Source: Bradyrhizobium sp. ISRA430 (GTDB lineage Bacteria; Pseudomonadota; Alphaproteobacteria; Rhizobiales; Xanthobacteraceae). Taken from it: a DNA stretch of 64,000 nt. The stretch is taken from the NCBI RefSeq assembly GCF_029909975.1, contig NZ_CP094516.1:1736001-1800000 (forward strand), read 5' to 3'. This document shows, piece by piece, positions 46,030-54,437 of this stretch (the stretch's first letter is position 1; each line of letters starts with the position of its first letter). Below the pieces are notes generated by a model. It did not search any database and was not told the origin of the DNA. It worked only from the letters and a program-made list of their open reading frames with translations. Made by a program: the position numbers and the translations under genes.

Positions 46030-46351
46030 GCAGGAACCCTACGCCTGGTTGGGACACCAGGGAATTCAAAATTCGTTTGCCGCCGCCGATTTGCGCCAGG
46101 TCCGCCTGGTAAACGACCCCGGCAAGAGCCGAGGTCGCCAACCTTGTGGGAAGGTTTTCTCCCGGCTTGGGGGCTATTGAGGGGCATTTCCGGGAGCACA
46201 GAGTCGACGCAGCCGCGCGAGCCTGGTTCCTATGGGCAGGCCATTGCGAAAAGGGATATCATCGCGTTCATCACCGGCTAGGCTCTGCCCGTAGGCACCG
46301 GTGGTTGAGAGACCGATTGCGCTCCCGCCTGCATGACCAGGGGAACGGGCC

Positions 46352-46642
46352 ATGGCGAAGCCGACTAAGTATCCATTGCAATCTGACGCAGAGCACGCGG
46401 AGCAGATACGCAAGACCATTCAGGGTTCGTGGAAGGTCCTTGCCCTTCCTCAACCCGATACCTTCCTCGGCCGAAAAACCTACGAGCCGTTTCCGAGAGA
46501 ACGAGACGCCGAAGGTCACGTCTTCGTCCGCGCAAAACTTGCGATCGACGAAACGCGACGAAGCGCGATCAGCCGCGTCGATAGGCTTGGAGATAGCTCG
46601 GCGAATACAACGCCGCGTCTTTCAGCGCGCCGAGGTCGCTGA
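46352..46642 (+). CDS. 96-aa hypothetical protein
   Basis: Starts MAKPTKYPLQSDAEHAEQIRKTIQGSWKVLALPQPDTF and continues to a less conserved-looking end. The first 60 residues look like a real protein; the last 25 overlap by 74 bp the 3' end of the Crp-family gene on the other strand, so the C-terminus may have been extended or frameshifted. No domain recognised. Confidence 0.55.
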   Translation: MAKPTKYPLQSDAEHAEQIRKTIQGSWKVLALPQPDTFLGRKTYEPFPRERDAEGHVFVRAKLAIDETRRSAISRVDRLGDSSANTTPRLSARRGR

Positions 46643-47315
46643 TGGTCAAAGTGCGCTCCCGCAGTACGATCAGGCCGGACGCCCTGAGCTCCTGAAGCGT
46701 TCGGTTCAAATGCACGACGGAAAGGCCGGTGGCATCCGCGAGGTCCATCTGCGTGACCGGCATGACGCACGAATTTCCGTCGACCATCCCGACCGGGCGA
46801 AGCCGCTCGAATATCTCGCAGAACAGATGCGCCACGCGCTCCAGCGCCACGCGGCGGCCGAGATTGATGGCCCATTCGCGCTGGATCGCGTTGCTCACGA
46901 GAGTCTCGCACCAGAACGCTTCCGTGAGCGAGCGATCGTTCGCCAGGAGGCTCTCGAAGCGCGCGCGCTTGATTTCGCTATAGACGACCGGCGTCATCGT
47001 CGCGATCGAGTGATCCATCAGCGACAGCAGGAACGCATGCGCGTCGCAGCTCTCACCCGGAAAGATGAAATTGACGATCTGGCGGCGGCCGTCCTCCAGC
47101 GTCTTATAGCGGCACAGCCAGCCGGACAGCACGATGCGAACGCTGTCGATGGGATCGCCCTCGGAGATCAGGTCTTCGCCGGACCCCGCGCGCTGCATCC
47201 CTTCGAGCATGGCGCGCTCGAGCGCGGCGGAAGCTTCGGCTGACAACGGCCGTAGCGCATTCAGGCGGCGGATCGCTGGCTCCGTCACGCTTCGATCGAG
47301 GGTTGAGAAGGGCAT
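46569..47315 (-). CDS. Crp/Fnr family transcriptional regulator
   Basis: A 248-aa regulator with an N-terminal cyclic-nucleotide-binding-like domain (IVLSGWLCRYKTLEDGRRQIVNFIFPGESCD) and a C-terminal winged helix (MPVTQMDLADATGLSVVHLNRTLQELRASGLI). Cysteine content does not match Fnr iron-sulfur ligands, and the cAMP-contact arginine pattern is not evident, so the signal is unknown. Its ATG shares one base with the kinase TAA stop (TAATG), so the two are translationally linked. Confidence 0.92.
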   Translation of the reverse strand: MPFSTLDRSVTEPAIRRLNALRPLSAEASAALERAMLEGMQRAGSGEDLISEGDPIDSVRIVLSGWLCRYKTLEDGRRQIVNFIFPGESCDAHAFLLSLMDHSIATMTPVVYSEIKRARFESLLANDRSLTEAFWCETLVSNAIQREWAINLGRRVALERVAHLFCEIFERLRPVGMVDGNSCVMPVTQMDLADATGLSVVHLNRTLQELRASGLIVLRERTLTISDLGALKDAALYSPSYLQAYRRG

Positions 47316-50300
47316 TAATTACCGCCCCCCGGTGTATGGAACGCACGCTTGCTCACAGGAATGATGATCGTGCATGTCAATCCGGATGAATTGAACGACA
47401 TCGTCGTCTGCGCCTTGAACTCGAACGCCAGCGTGCGCTCCAGCAGCTCCGTGCCAAACCCTTTCCGCGGCGGCGGCGTGACTTGCGGCCCGCCCCGCTC
47501 GCGCCATTCGAACAGCAGCTCGGCGGGAGCGGCGCTCTCATCGATACGCCAGGAGATTTCGATCCGCCCCGTCGGCCGGCTCAATGCACCGTATTTCAGC
47601 GCATTGGTCGCGAGCTCGTGGATGGCGAGCGCAAAGGTTTCCGCGGCCTTCGGCTGGAAGCGCACGCGCGGACCCGAGACACGCACCTGCTCGCCTTCCC
47701 TGGCATTATAGGCCAACAGCTCCTCGACGACGAGATATTCGAGATCGACGCCGCCCTCGGGATCGCGGGTCACCAGCGCCTGGGTGCGGGCGAAGGCATT
47801 GAGGCGGCCGTCGAGATGCGAAGCGAATTCCTCGACGGTCGCGCTCGAATCCGCGGTGCGGCGGGCGATCGAGCGCACCACGCCGAGCGTGTTGCGGACG
47901 CGATGCTGAAGCTCGGCGAGCAGCAGCCGCTGCCGCTCTTCGGCGCGAGTGACCGCCGTGACGTCGATGAAGGTGATGACGACGCCGGCGATGAAATTAT
48001 CGATGCTGCGATAGGGCAAGATGCGCACGATGTAGCGCGTGCCGCTGTCCGGCGCGCTCAGCTCGCGCTCCACGCTTGCGAGCGTGCGCAGCACGCGGCG
48101 GACGTCATCATTGAGCTCCTCGATCGGAATGCGCGCCTTGATGTGGGCGACGGGACGGCCGACGTCGGTCTCCACCAGGTGCAGAACCTGCGTGATCGCC
48201 GGCGTGAAATTCATCACCTTGAGATCGTTGTCGAGGAACACCGTCGCGATCTGCGTGCTCTCGAGGAAGTTCTTGAGGTCGCTGGTGGCACGCGTCAGTT
48301 CCTGGACGCGATGCGCCAGCTCGCCGTTGACGGTCGTCAGCTCCTCGTTGACCGACTGCAACTCCTCGCGCGAGGTTTCGAGCTCCTCATTGGCCGACTG
48401 CAGCTCCTCGTTGAGCGACTGGTATTCCTCGTTGGAGGATTTCAGCTCCTCGTTGGTGCTCTCCAATTCCTCGATGGTCGCCTGCAGGCGCTCGCCGGTC
48501 GCCCGCAGCTCGCTCTCGAGACGCTCGACATGCTCGGTTCGCACCATTGCATTGCTCTGGTTGGCCTCGATCACGCGGACGGGGCCATCCTTGAACAGCA
48601 CGACGAAATTGCGGTGGCCGCCTGCGCCCTCCTGGATCGGCTCGACGGTGATGTCGACGAGCACGCGGTGACCGTTCAGACCGAGTTGCACATGATCGGC
48701 ATGGGCGGGCTCGTTAGTCTCGGCCGCGCGGGCGAGCGCGGTGCGCAGCTCGATCCTGAGATCGCGGTGCACGAGCTGAAGCAGGTCGAGCGTGGCGGTC
48801 CCCGCCGTCGGCTCGATGTAGCGCCCGGTGCGGCCCGAGAAGTGCAGGATATGAAAATTGTCGTCGGTGATGACATAGGCCGGTGCATAGCGCTCCGCGA
48901 TCCGCTGCGCGCGGCGTTCCAGGCCGACGTCCGGACCGAACGAGCGAACCGGCCGCAGGTCGACCGGCGCCCTGCCCGCCGCCGTCGTGATCGGAAATTC
49001 CGGCGGCAGCCGCGTTCCGGTCTCGAGCCTCTTGAAGATGCGGGCGCGGCGATCGATCGGCGCGAACAGCTTTGGATGCCGCGTCACGTTCTCGGAGTTG
49101 CCGAGGAACAGGAAGCGGTCAGGCAGCAGCGCGAAATGGAACAGCGGGATCACGCGGTTCTGCAGTTCGCTATTGAGATAGATCAGCAGATTGCGGCAGG
49201 AGACGAGATCGAGTTTGGAGAACGGCGCGTCCTTGATGACGTTGTGCTGCGAGAAGATGCACATCTCGCGCAGCTCCTTCACCACGCAATAGGTGTCGCC
49301 CTCGCGCACGAACCAGCGCGCCAGGCGCTCGCTGGTCATGTCCGCCTCGATGTTGGTGCGGTAACGGCCGACGCGCGCGGCCGCCAGCGCGCGCCCGTCG
49401 ATGTCGGTCGCGAAGATCTGCACCAGCGGCGCGGAATCCAGCCGCGCCATGTGCTCGCGCAGCAGGATGCCGATCGAGTAGGCCTCCTCGCCGGTGGAGC
49501 AGCCGAGCACCCAGACGCGAACCTGCTGACCCGAGCCCTTGCCTTCGAAGATCTTCGGGATGATCTGGGTCTCCAGCACCTCGAATTCGCGCTTGTCGCG
49601 AAAGAACTCGGTGACGCCGATCAGGAGGTCATTGAAGAGATGCTGGGCCTCGTCCTTGTCATTGCGGAGAAAATCGACATAGGCGGGGATAGCGTCGATC
49701 TGCACCACCTGCATGCGCCGCTGCACGCGACGCAAGAACGTGTTCTGCTTGTAGCCGTGGAAATCGTTGCCGGTCTTGTTGCGCAGGATGTCGGCGATGC
49801 GCGACAGCGAGGTCGCGGCGGCGGCCAGAACCTCGTCAAAACCGTGCTTCTCCTCGAGCCGCCGTAAGTGGCGGGCATAGACCTGGATATGCTCGGGGAT
49901 CTCCTCCGGCGGCAGCACGTAGTCGGCGATGGCGGCGGGCGTATTGCAGTCGAGCAGATGTTCGGCCTTGTGGGTCTCGACTTTTTCGGCGATGGCGAGT
50001 CCGCCATGGTCCTTGAGCGTCGCGGTGCCCAGCGTGCCGTCACCGCCGGTGCCGGCCAGGATCACGCCGATCGACTGCTCGGCACGCTCTTCCGCCAAGG
50101 AGACCAGAAAGCTGTCGATCGTGGCCCGCTCGCCGGGCGCCTGTTCGGCCTTGCGAAGCGTAAAGCGATCGCCCTGGATGGTCGTGATCATCGCCGGCGG
50201 GCACAAATAGATCGTGCCGCCCTCGATCGCCTGAGCATCGCCGATATCAGCGACCCTGCCGCCGTTCGAGCCCTGGACAATCTGGAGCAACCGATTCCCG

Positions 50301-50476
50301 TCAAAGGCCTCATGATGCTGAAGCGCCAGCACAATGGCCTGGTCGGCTGCCAACGTCAGCTTGGCGAAGAAGCGCTCGATGCTGTCGAGGGCACCGGGCG
50401 ATGCACCCACCCCGATGATGAGCGGGGATTTGACCTGACGCTCTCCCTCGATGGGCTGTTCGCCGACTTTACTCAT
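47315..50476 (-). CDS. CheB-CheR-PAS-HWE histidine kinase fusion
   Basis: A 1053-aa multi-domain sensor. CheB methylesterase domain (residues ~17-195; catalytic S26 in GASPGA, His in LQHHEA, Asp in GTGGDG), CheR methyltransferase (~215-485; SAM motif VLGCSTGEEAYS, then SCRNLLIYL), PAS regions, a long coiled coil of repeated EELxSxNEEL units (~650-740), PAS (~740-855) and HWE kinase (~855-1050; phospho-His in LQHRVRN, HELATNALKYGAL, and WRE in FEWRERGG). It lacks membrane helices, so it is cytoplasmic. It probably signals to the Crp-family gene or the response regulator nearby. Confidence 0.93.
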   Translation of the reverse strand: MSKVGEQPIEGERQVKSPLIIGVGASPGALDSIERFFAKLTLAADQAIVLALQHHEAFDGNRLLQIVQGSNGGRVADIGDAQAIEGGTIYLCPPAMITTIQGDRFTLRKAEQAPGERATIDSFLVSLAEERAEQSIGVILAGTGGDGTLGTATLKDHGGLAIAEKVETHKAEHLLDCNTPAAIADYVLPPEEIPEHIQVYARHLRRLEEKHGFDEVLAAAATSLSRIADILRNKTGNDFHGYKQNTFLRRVQRRMQVVQIDAIPAYVDFLRNDKDEAQHLFNDLLIGVTEFFRDKREFEVLETQIIPKIFEGKGSGQQVRVWVLGCSTGEEAYSIGILLREHMARLDSAPLVQIFATDIDGRALAAARVGRYRTNIEADMTSERLARWFVREGDTYCVVKELREMCIFSQHNVIKDAPFSKLDLVSCRNLLIYLNSELQNRVIPLFHFALLPDRFLFLGNSENVTRHPKLFAPIDRRARIFKRLETGTRLPPEFPITTAAGRAPVDLRPVRSFGPDVGLERRAQRIAERYAPAYVITDDNFHILHFSGRTGRYIEPTAGTATLDLLQLVHRDLRIELRTALARAAETNEPAHADHVQLGLNGHRVLVDITVEPIQEGAGGHRNFVVLFKDGPVRVIEANQSNAMVRTEHVERLESELRATGERLQATIEELESTNEELKSSNEEYQSLNEELQSANEELETSREELQSVNEELTTVNGELAHRVQELTRATSDLKNFLESTQIATVFLDNDLKVMNFTPAITQVLHLVETDVGRPVAHIKARIPIEELNDDVRRVLRTLASVERELSAPDSGTRYIVRILPYRSIDNFIAGVVITFIDVTAVTRAEERQRLLLAELQHRVRNTLGVVRSIARRTADSSATVEEFASHLDGRLNAFARTQALVTRDPEGGVDLEYLVVEELLAYNAREGEQVRVSGPRVRFQPKAAETFALAIHELATNALKYGALSRPTGRIEISWRIDESAAPAELLFEWRERGGPQVTPPPRKGFGTELLERTLAFEFKAQTTMSFNSSGLTCTIIIPVSKRAFHTPGGGN

Positions 50477-50656
50477 GGTCCGTTAGCTCTCACGGGCTGG
50501 CCGGGCGCGACGGGCCCGCTCCCTGCAAATAGCAGAAATCGATGTTATCCCAAGAGACCAACGGCGAAAATGCGATGCTACGTTCCATGCGGAGAACCGG
50601 CCGTTGTCAGCCCGCTGCGAAAGGTCCATAGTCGCCTGGATCCGTAGGAGCCCGCG

Positions 50657-50917
50657 ATGCAGATCTCTGATGAACTCGCGGCCCTGATCCAGCGCGCCGA
50701 GAGCGCGATCACGACCGCCCGCCTACTTGTCGACGAGAACAACCGCTTGCGCCGCAACATCGAGCGGCAGCTCGACCATATGTTCGAAATCGGCGTGGAA
50801 TTCGCGCGGCCACCGGTCAGCCTCCCGGCTAACCCGCATCCACCTGTTGCTGAAGATAAGAGACGCGCTGCTCGATCAGGATACGGTGACGCTGCCATTC
50901 GATCAGGGTCTGCCTGA
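50657..50917 (+). CDS. 86-aa hypothetical protein
   Basis: The ATG at 50657 has TAGGAG upstream. MQISDELAALIQRAESAITTARLLVDENNRLRRNIERQLDHMFEIG looks like a helical coiled-coil core. The C-terminal 30 residues are low-complexity and overlap the minus-strand gene by 89 bp, so the annotated end may exceed the functional one. Between the kinase gene and CheB-associated genes; no family known. Confidence 0.55.
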   Translation: MQISDELAALIQRAESAITTARLLVDENNRLRRNIERQLDHMFEIGVEFARPPVSLPANPHPPVAEDKRRAARSGYGDAAIRSGSA

Positions 50918-51095
50918 GCAGGTCAACCAGCCGTTCGGCCTGGCGCGTGTCGTGGCCGCCGGCTTGAAGATCACGGACCCGCTCCTCCTGATCGCGGATG
51001 CGCTGAGAGCCCTCCTGTATATCCTGGTCGGCCTTGATCAGAAGGCGCTGCTCGGCATGGAGCTGCTCGGTACATTCGGCAAGGGACGGGGCCAT
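50829..51095 (-). CDS. 88-aa coiled-coil hypothetical protein
   Basis: MAPSLAECTEQLHAEQRLLIKADQDIQEG and later QAERLVDLLRQTLIEWQRHRILIEQRVSYLQQQ form an extended helix pattern. It lies 9 bp after the CheB gene on the same strand, so it is probably made with it and may be a partner or regulator of that methylesterase. No domain is recognised. Confidence 0.7.
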   Translation of the reverse strand: MAPSLAECTEQLHAEQRLLIKADQDIQEGSQRIRDQEERVRDLQAGGHDTRQAERLVDLLRQTLIEWQRHRILIEQRVSYLQQQVDAG

Positions 51096-51104
51096 GGCGG
51101 TGCC

Positions 51105-52112
51105 TCAAGCTTCCCATTTTCGGACCGGAGGATCGAGCGATTGTAGCACGACGCGCCGGATCATATCGGCATATTCGCGATATTCGGCGGCCCGCGCCTC
51201 GTACATCTCGGCGACGGCGAGCCGGCCGCTGCGCCGGCCGTCCGACGCCATGCGCTGCACCAGTTCGGCTCGCTCCTCGATGATGCGCAAAGCGACGCGC
51301 AGGGCTTCGTCGACGCGCCCCTCCTGCTCTTTGGCGAGCACATCGGCCGTGTAGGCGTGACCGACTTGGCAACGGAAGCGCATCGGCCGCGCGTCCTTGA
51401 TCTCCGACAAGACGCCGCCACAGCCTGGACAGGTCAGCGCGACCGGATCGGCCAAGGAGGCAAGCTTGTCGCTGCCGACCCGGTCGCCTGCCGCAATCTC
51501 GACCTCGAGCTTGATCTCCGGCGGGATCGGCAGCGCCGCCCCGGGCGGTTCCTTGACGAGTTCGGACAGGACGTCTCCCATGGTGGCGCCGGGCACGCAG
51601 AGATCGATGGTCGTCGCCTCCATGGCGCGCCGCGGCATCTCATCGGAAATGGCATCCATGGGATCCTGCACCACAGTCATTCCGCCGCAGCGCTTGATGG
51701 CGTTGAGGCCGGCGGCACCATCCGACAGCAGGCCGCTGAGGAGAACGCCGATCACGCGCGGGCCGTGATGCAGAGCGGCAGAGCGAAACAGCGCATCGAT
51801 CGCCGGCCGCACCATGTTTTCGCGAGGACCACGCCCGAGGAACACACGATCCTCCGACAGCAGCAAATGGTGGTCCGGCGCTCCCAGAATGACCTGGCCG
51901 GGCTCAATCTTCATGCCGTTTTCGGCCTGCCGGACCGGAAGCTTGCCGGCGCTGCTGGCGACCGTGGAGAGGATGCCGATACCTTGCGCCGGAATGTGCA
52001 GCACGATGAAGATGGCGGCCGGCAGGTCCACCGGCAGGCGGCCAAGGATCTGCTTCAAGGGCGTGGTCGCTCCGGCGGAGCCCCCGATGACGATGATGTC
52101 GTGGTTGCTCAT
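51105..52112 (-). CDS. CheB methylesterase domain protein with C-terminal zinc ribbon
   Basis: A 335-aa protein with a CheB catalytic domain but no receiver domain: catalytic Ser in IGGSAGATTPL (~S10-12), His in LHIPAQG and Asp in LSGLLSDGAAG. After a linker it carries CPGCGG and FRCQVGHAYT (~residues 233-262), a zinc-ribbon-like motif, then a helical tail. Such proteins often sit beside HWE kinases. ATG 52112 was chosen over a longer start at 52145. Divergent from the response regulator with 80 bp between them. Confidence 0.88.
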   Translation of the reverse strand: MSNHDIIVIGGSAGATTPLKQILGRLPVDLPAAIFIVLHIPAQGIGILSTVASSAGKLPVRQAENGMKIEPGQVILGAPDHHLLLSEDRVFLGRGPRENMVRPAIDALFRSAALHHGPRVIGVLLSGLLSDGAAGLNAIKRCGGMTVVQDPMDAISDEMPRRAMEATTIDLCVPGATMGDVLSELVKEPPGAALPIPPEIKLEVEIAAGDRVGSDKLASLADPVALTCPGCGGVLSEIKDARPMRFRCQVGHAYTADVLAKEQEGRVDEALRVALRIIEERAELVQRMASDGRRSGRLAVAEMYEARAAEYREYADMIRRVVLQSLDPPVRKWEA

Positions 52113-52192
52113 GGAACCCGCCTTCGATTGCATCGTTTGGACCAAGGCGGCCGATCGCCTTAAGTTCCTGTCTGGAGGACCCTGGAGGGATC

Positions 52193-52597
52193 ATGTCCGT
52201 ATCGCCCACGCTGCCTCGTGAACGCACTCTGCTGAAGGGTCGCCGTATTCTCGTGGTCGAGGACGAATATTTCCTCGCCGATGACATCGACAAGGCGCTC
52301 CGCTCGCTCGGCGCCGACGTGGCGGGCCCGGTGGGCCATATTGAAGGCGCGGTCGAACTTCTGCACGACGGCGGCAGTCTAGATGCGGCCGTGCTCGACG
52401 TGAACGTTCGCAGCGACATGATCTTTCCCGTTGCCCGCGAGCTGAGGGCGCGCCAGGTGCCGTTCGTGTTCACCACGGGGTACGAGAAGATTGCCATCGG
52501 CGCGGAATTCCAGGACGTGCCCCTCTGGGAAAAGCCGATCGACATTGTGGCAATGGCCCGGAAGCTCGCTGCGATCATCGACAATCGGCAGGCATGA
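52193..52597 (+). CDS. Single-domain response regulator
   Basis: A 134-aa receiver with no output domain. Acidic pocket EDE (VVEDEYFLADD), phospho-acceptor Asp in AVLDVNVRSD, Thr in FTTGYEK and Lys in LWEKPID. Single receivers of this sort often partner HWE kinases in rhizobia, acting as phosphate shuttles or sinks. A plausible partner is the CheB-CheR-HWE kinase nearby. GGAGGG precedes the ATG at 52193. Confidence 0.92.
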   Translation: MSVSPTLPRERTLLKGRRILVVEDEYFLADDIDKALRSLGADVAGPVGHIEGAVELLHDGGSLDAAVLDVNVRSDMIFPVARELRARQVPFVFTTGYEKIAIGAEFQDVPLWEKPIDIVAMARKLAAIIDNRQA

Positions 52598-52647
52598 CAC
52601 GCGAGGCGCCCTCACCGACCCGTTGAATGAAACTGAAGAGGCATTCG

Positions 52648-52848
52648 ATGATCTACTCACCGAATTCCGCGCTCGACGCACAGCTCCTGAACCATTCGCG
52701 CGAGCTGGTTTTCAAGGCGCTGAAACTGCTCCGCAACAGCGATCATCTCGTGAGCGGGCAGCGCCTACGCGATGAGTTAAGTCGCGAAACTCCGCGCAAC
52801 GAAGATCAACCGTCCGGACATGACGCCTCGAGGTTCACGGCAAATTGA
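52648..52848 (+). CDS. 66-aa hypothetical protein
   Basis: ATG 52648 with GAAGAGG 6-7 bp upstream, preferred to the ATG at 52627. Helical start MIYSPNSALDAQLLNHSREL, then LRNSDHLVSGQRLRDELSRE. It follows the response regulator on the same strand and may be transcribed with it. No family recognised. Confidence 0.55.
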   Translation: MIYSPNSALDAQLLNHSRELVFKALKLLRNSDHLVSGQRLRDELSRETPRNEDQPSGHDASRFTAN

Positions 52849-52851
52849 CGA

Positions 52852-52932
52852 TCAGAACAGATGCGCGAAGGCAAGCCAAGCGGTCACCGCGAGGCACAGG
52901 ATCACCGCGGCGTAGGGCAGCGCGATGCGCAA
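52852..52932 (-). CDS. 26-aa single-span membrane microprotein
   Basis: TTG start at 52932 with GGGGAGA 7 bp upstream. It codes for MRIALPYAAVILCLAVTAWL and then AFAHLF, almost entirely one hydrophobic helix. It lies 20 bp after a second tiny membrane ORF on the same strand. Length is below most gene-finding cutoffs; the good ribosome-binding site and clean helix argue it is real. Confidence 0.45.
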   Translation of the reverse strand: MRIALPYAAVILCLAVTAWLAFAHLF

Positions 52933-52952
52933 GATTGGTCTCCCCGCGCCGG

Positions 52953-53048
52953 TCAGTCCAGCATCATCCACACGATTGCCACCGTCATCACGATAAAGCC
53001 CGTGACAGCGGTCGCGACAAACGCCTGCTCGATGCGATCCATCGCCAT
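52953..53048 (-). CDS. 31-aa single-span membrane microprotein
   Basis: ATG 53048 with AGGGGGC upstream. It encodes MAMDRIEQAFVATAVTGFIV then MTVAIVWMMLD, one predicted membrane helix. First of a pair with the 26-aa ORF. Function unknown; microproteins of this type often modulate membrane complexes. Confidence 0.5.
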   Translation of the reverse strand: MAMDRIEQAFVATAVTGFIVMTVAIVWMMLD

Positions 53049-53283
53049 CGCAGCCCCCTTTTCCAGTCCGCTCACTTTGACGGTTGGGGGAACCGCGCGC
53101 ATTAGGCTATGTGAATCGCCGCGCAACGATCGTCGGCAGGACTCTTTCCATCCATGGGGTTGCCCAAAGACCGCCGGGCGCAAAGATGTTCGGCATGTCG
53201 ATGCAGAGATGAACGGCATCCCGGATCTCGGCGACCTCTGACTTGCCGTGCGGTCGGGGAACGAGCCAGACGGGAAGAGGTTG

Positions 53284-53565
53284 ATGCGTCGCGATCTCCT
53301 CAAACTACAGGAGTGGTCGGTGCAACGATTGTCATTCCTCGCTGCCTTCATCATCGCGATCAGTGCGTTCGCCGGATCGGCGCCAGCCCGCGCCCAGGAT
53401 TATCCCTGGTGTGTCCAGGGCAAAGGCCTGGGTTATCCCGGCGATTGCAGCTATCGCAGCCGCGCACAATGCCTGGCATCCGCGTCCGGACGCAACGTCT
53501 ACTGCGGCCTGAACCCCCGCGCGGCGTACGGCCAGCAACGTCGCGGCCGGGACTATCGCTATTGA
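53284..53565 (+). CDS. DUF3551 secreted protein
   Basis: A 93-aa exported protein. Signal peptide about residues 13-36 (FLAAFIIAISAFAGSAPARA), then the DUF3551 core with WCVQGKGLGYPGDCSYRSRAQCLASASGRNVYCGLNP, carrying four Cys. ATG 53284 with GAAGAGG upstream was preferred to 53248. DUF3551 proteins are numerous in Bradyrhizobium and functionally unknown. Confidence 0.85.
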   Translation: MRRDLLKLQEWSVQRLSFLAAFIIAISAFAGSAPARAQDYPWCVQGKGLGYPGDCSYRSRAQCLASASGRNVYCGLNPRAAYGQQRRGRDYRY

Positions 53566-53634
53566 CTCGGGCGACAGCGCGCCGCTGTTGCACAGGCTGC
53601 TTTGAAGCTTGATTTTGTCCTGATTGGCCGCGGA

Positions 53635-54237
53635 CTACTTGCGGCGCGACTGCGCCTCAACAGCCTGCACCGCCACGCTCGCCACTTGCCGCAGCGCCTC
53701 GCGGTCCGCGCCTGACGATGCCATCACGCCCATGCCAACGGAGACGGCCGAGACGTAACGCGCAAGGGCTGCGGGATCTGACGTCTCGTTGAGATCGCCT
53801 TCGGCCTTGGCGCGGATGAAGCGGTCGCGGAGCTGGTCTTCGTTCTGGGCGCGGCGGGCGGCGAGCTCGAAGGGGACGTTTTCGGAGCCGGTGCCGCAGG
53901 CGATGCCGCCCTGCACGAGCAGGCAACCAGGCGGATTGGCGGGATCGGTCTGCTTCTCGGCGATGCCCATCAGCATGCGCTCGGCGACCTCGCGGGCGGT
54001 CGGTGCTGCCACCACCTCCTCCATCCAGGCGCCGCGCAGCTTGGTATAGCGGTCGAGCGCGGCCTTCAGCAGCCCTTCCTTGTTGCCGAAGCAGGCATAA
54101 AGGCTCGGCGGATTGATGCCCATGGCCTCGGTGAGCTGGGCGATGGTGGCGCCCTCGTAGCCGTGGCGCCAAAACACTTCCATCGCCTGGTCCAACGCCG
54201 TGTCGGCGTCGAATTCACGGGGGCGTCCCATGCCCAT
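53635..54237 (-). CDS. TetR/AcrR family repressor
   Basis: A 200-aa TetR-type protein. The N-terminal HTH pattern is FDADTALDQAMEVFWRHGYEGATIAQLTEAMGINPPSLYACFGNKEGLLKAAL, followed by an effector domain typical of the AcrR/YcdC-like group. It is divergent from an RND efflux operon with 200 bp between the starts. The palindrome at 54406-54421 is its probable operator, so it likely represses the pump and perhaps itself. Confidence 0.93.
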   Translation of the reverse strand: MGMGRPREFDADTALDQAMEVFWRHGYEGATIAQLTEAMGINPPSLYACFGNKEGLLKAALDRYTKLRGAWMEEVVAAPTAREVAERMLMGIAEKQTDPANPPGCLLVQGGIACGTGSENVPFELAARRAQNEDQLRDRFIRAKAEGDLNETSDPAALARYVSAVSVGMGVMASSGADREALRQVASVAVQAVEAQSRRK

Positions 54238-54405
54238 GTGCCTGTCTCCTCGGAATCGGCGTCGCCTATCGCTCTAACGCCTGATCCTATCTATTTGTTC
54301 TAGCTTTCTTTTCTGTGCCGGCTTCCAATTCTTGCGGTAAGTGGCTACGATTTTCTTAGTGAATGGTACATAAGTATCTTGCACTGCGGCGTCCAGCTCC
54401 ACATC

Positions 54406-54421
54406 TGTAGTGAACACTACA
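54406..54421. promoter_or_regulatory. Probable TetR operator upstream of the RND pump
   Basis: TGTAGTGAACACTACA is a perfect inverted repeat: 7-bp arms, 2-nt centre. It lies 16 bp before the adaptor ATG (54438). A half site TAGTGAA is seen at 54357-54363. Confidence 0.7.
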
Positions 54422-54437
54422 TATCTGGAGCGCGCAA

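Noticed and set aside
46174..46419. 81-aa minus-strand open frame between the 71-aa gene and the 96-aa gene
   Set aside because: Crosses the start of the plus-strand gene, has no convincing ribosome-binding site and no coding-like composition.
48370..48500. Tandem repeat that looks like a CRISPR or satellite array
   Set aside because: It is the coding sequence of the EELxSxNEEL coiled coil; units are in frame, contiguous and have no unique spacers.
47483..49867. 794-aa plus-strand open frame opposite the CheB-CheR-HWE kinase
   Set aside because: Antisense frame with compositional bias only; the minus strand carries all kinase motifs.
50560..50586. EcfG-like promoter upstream of the CheB-CheR-HWE kinase (GGAAC, CGTT on the minus strand)
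   Set aside because: The spacer is 18 bp instead of 16-17, so the match is weak; left out of the feature list pending transcript mapping.
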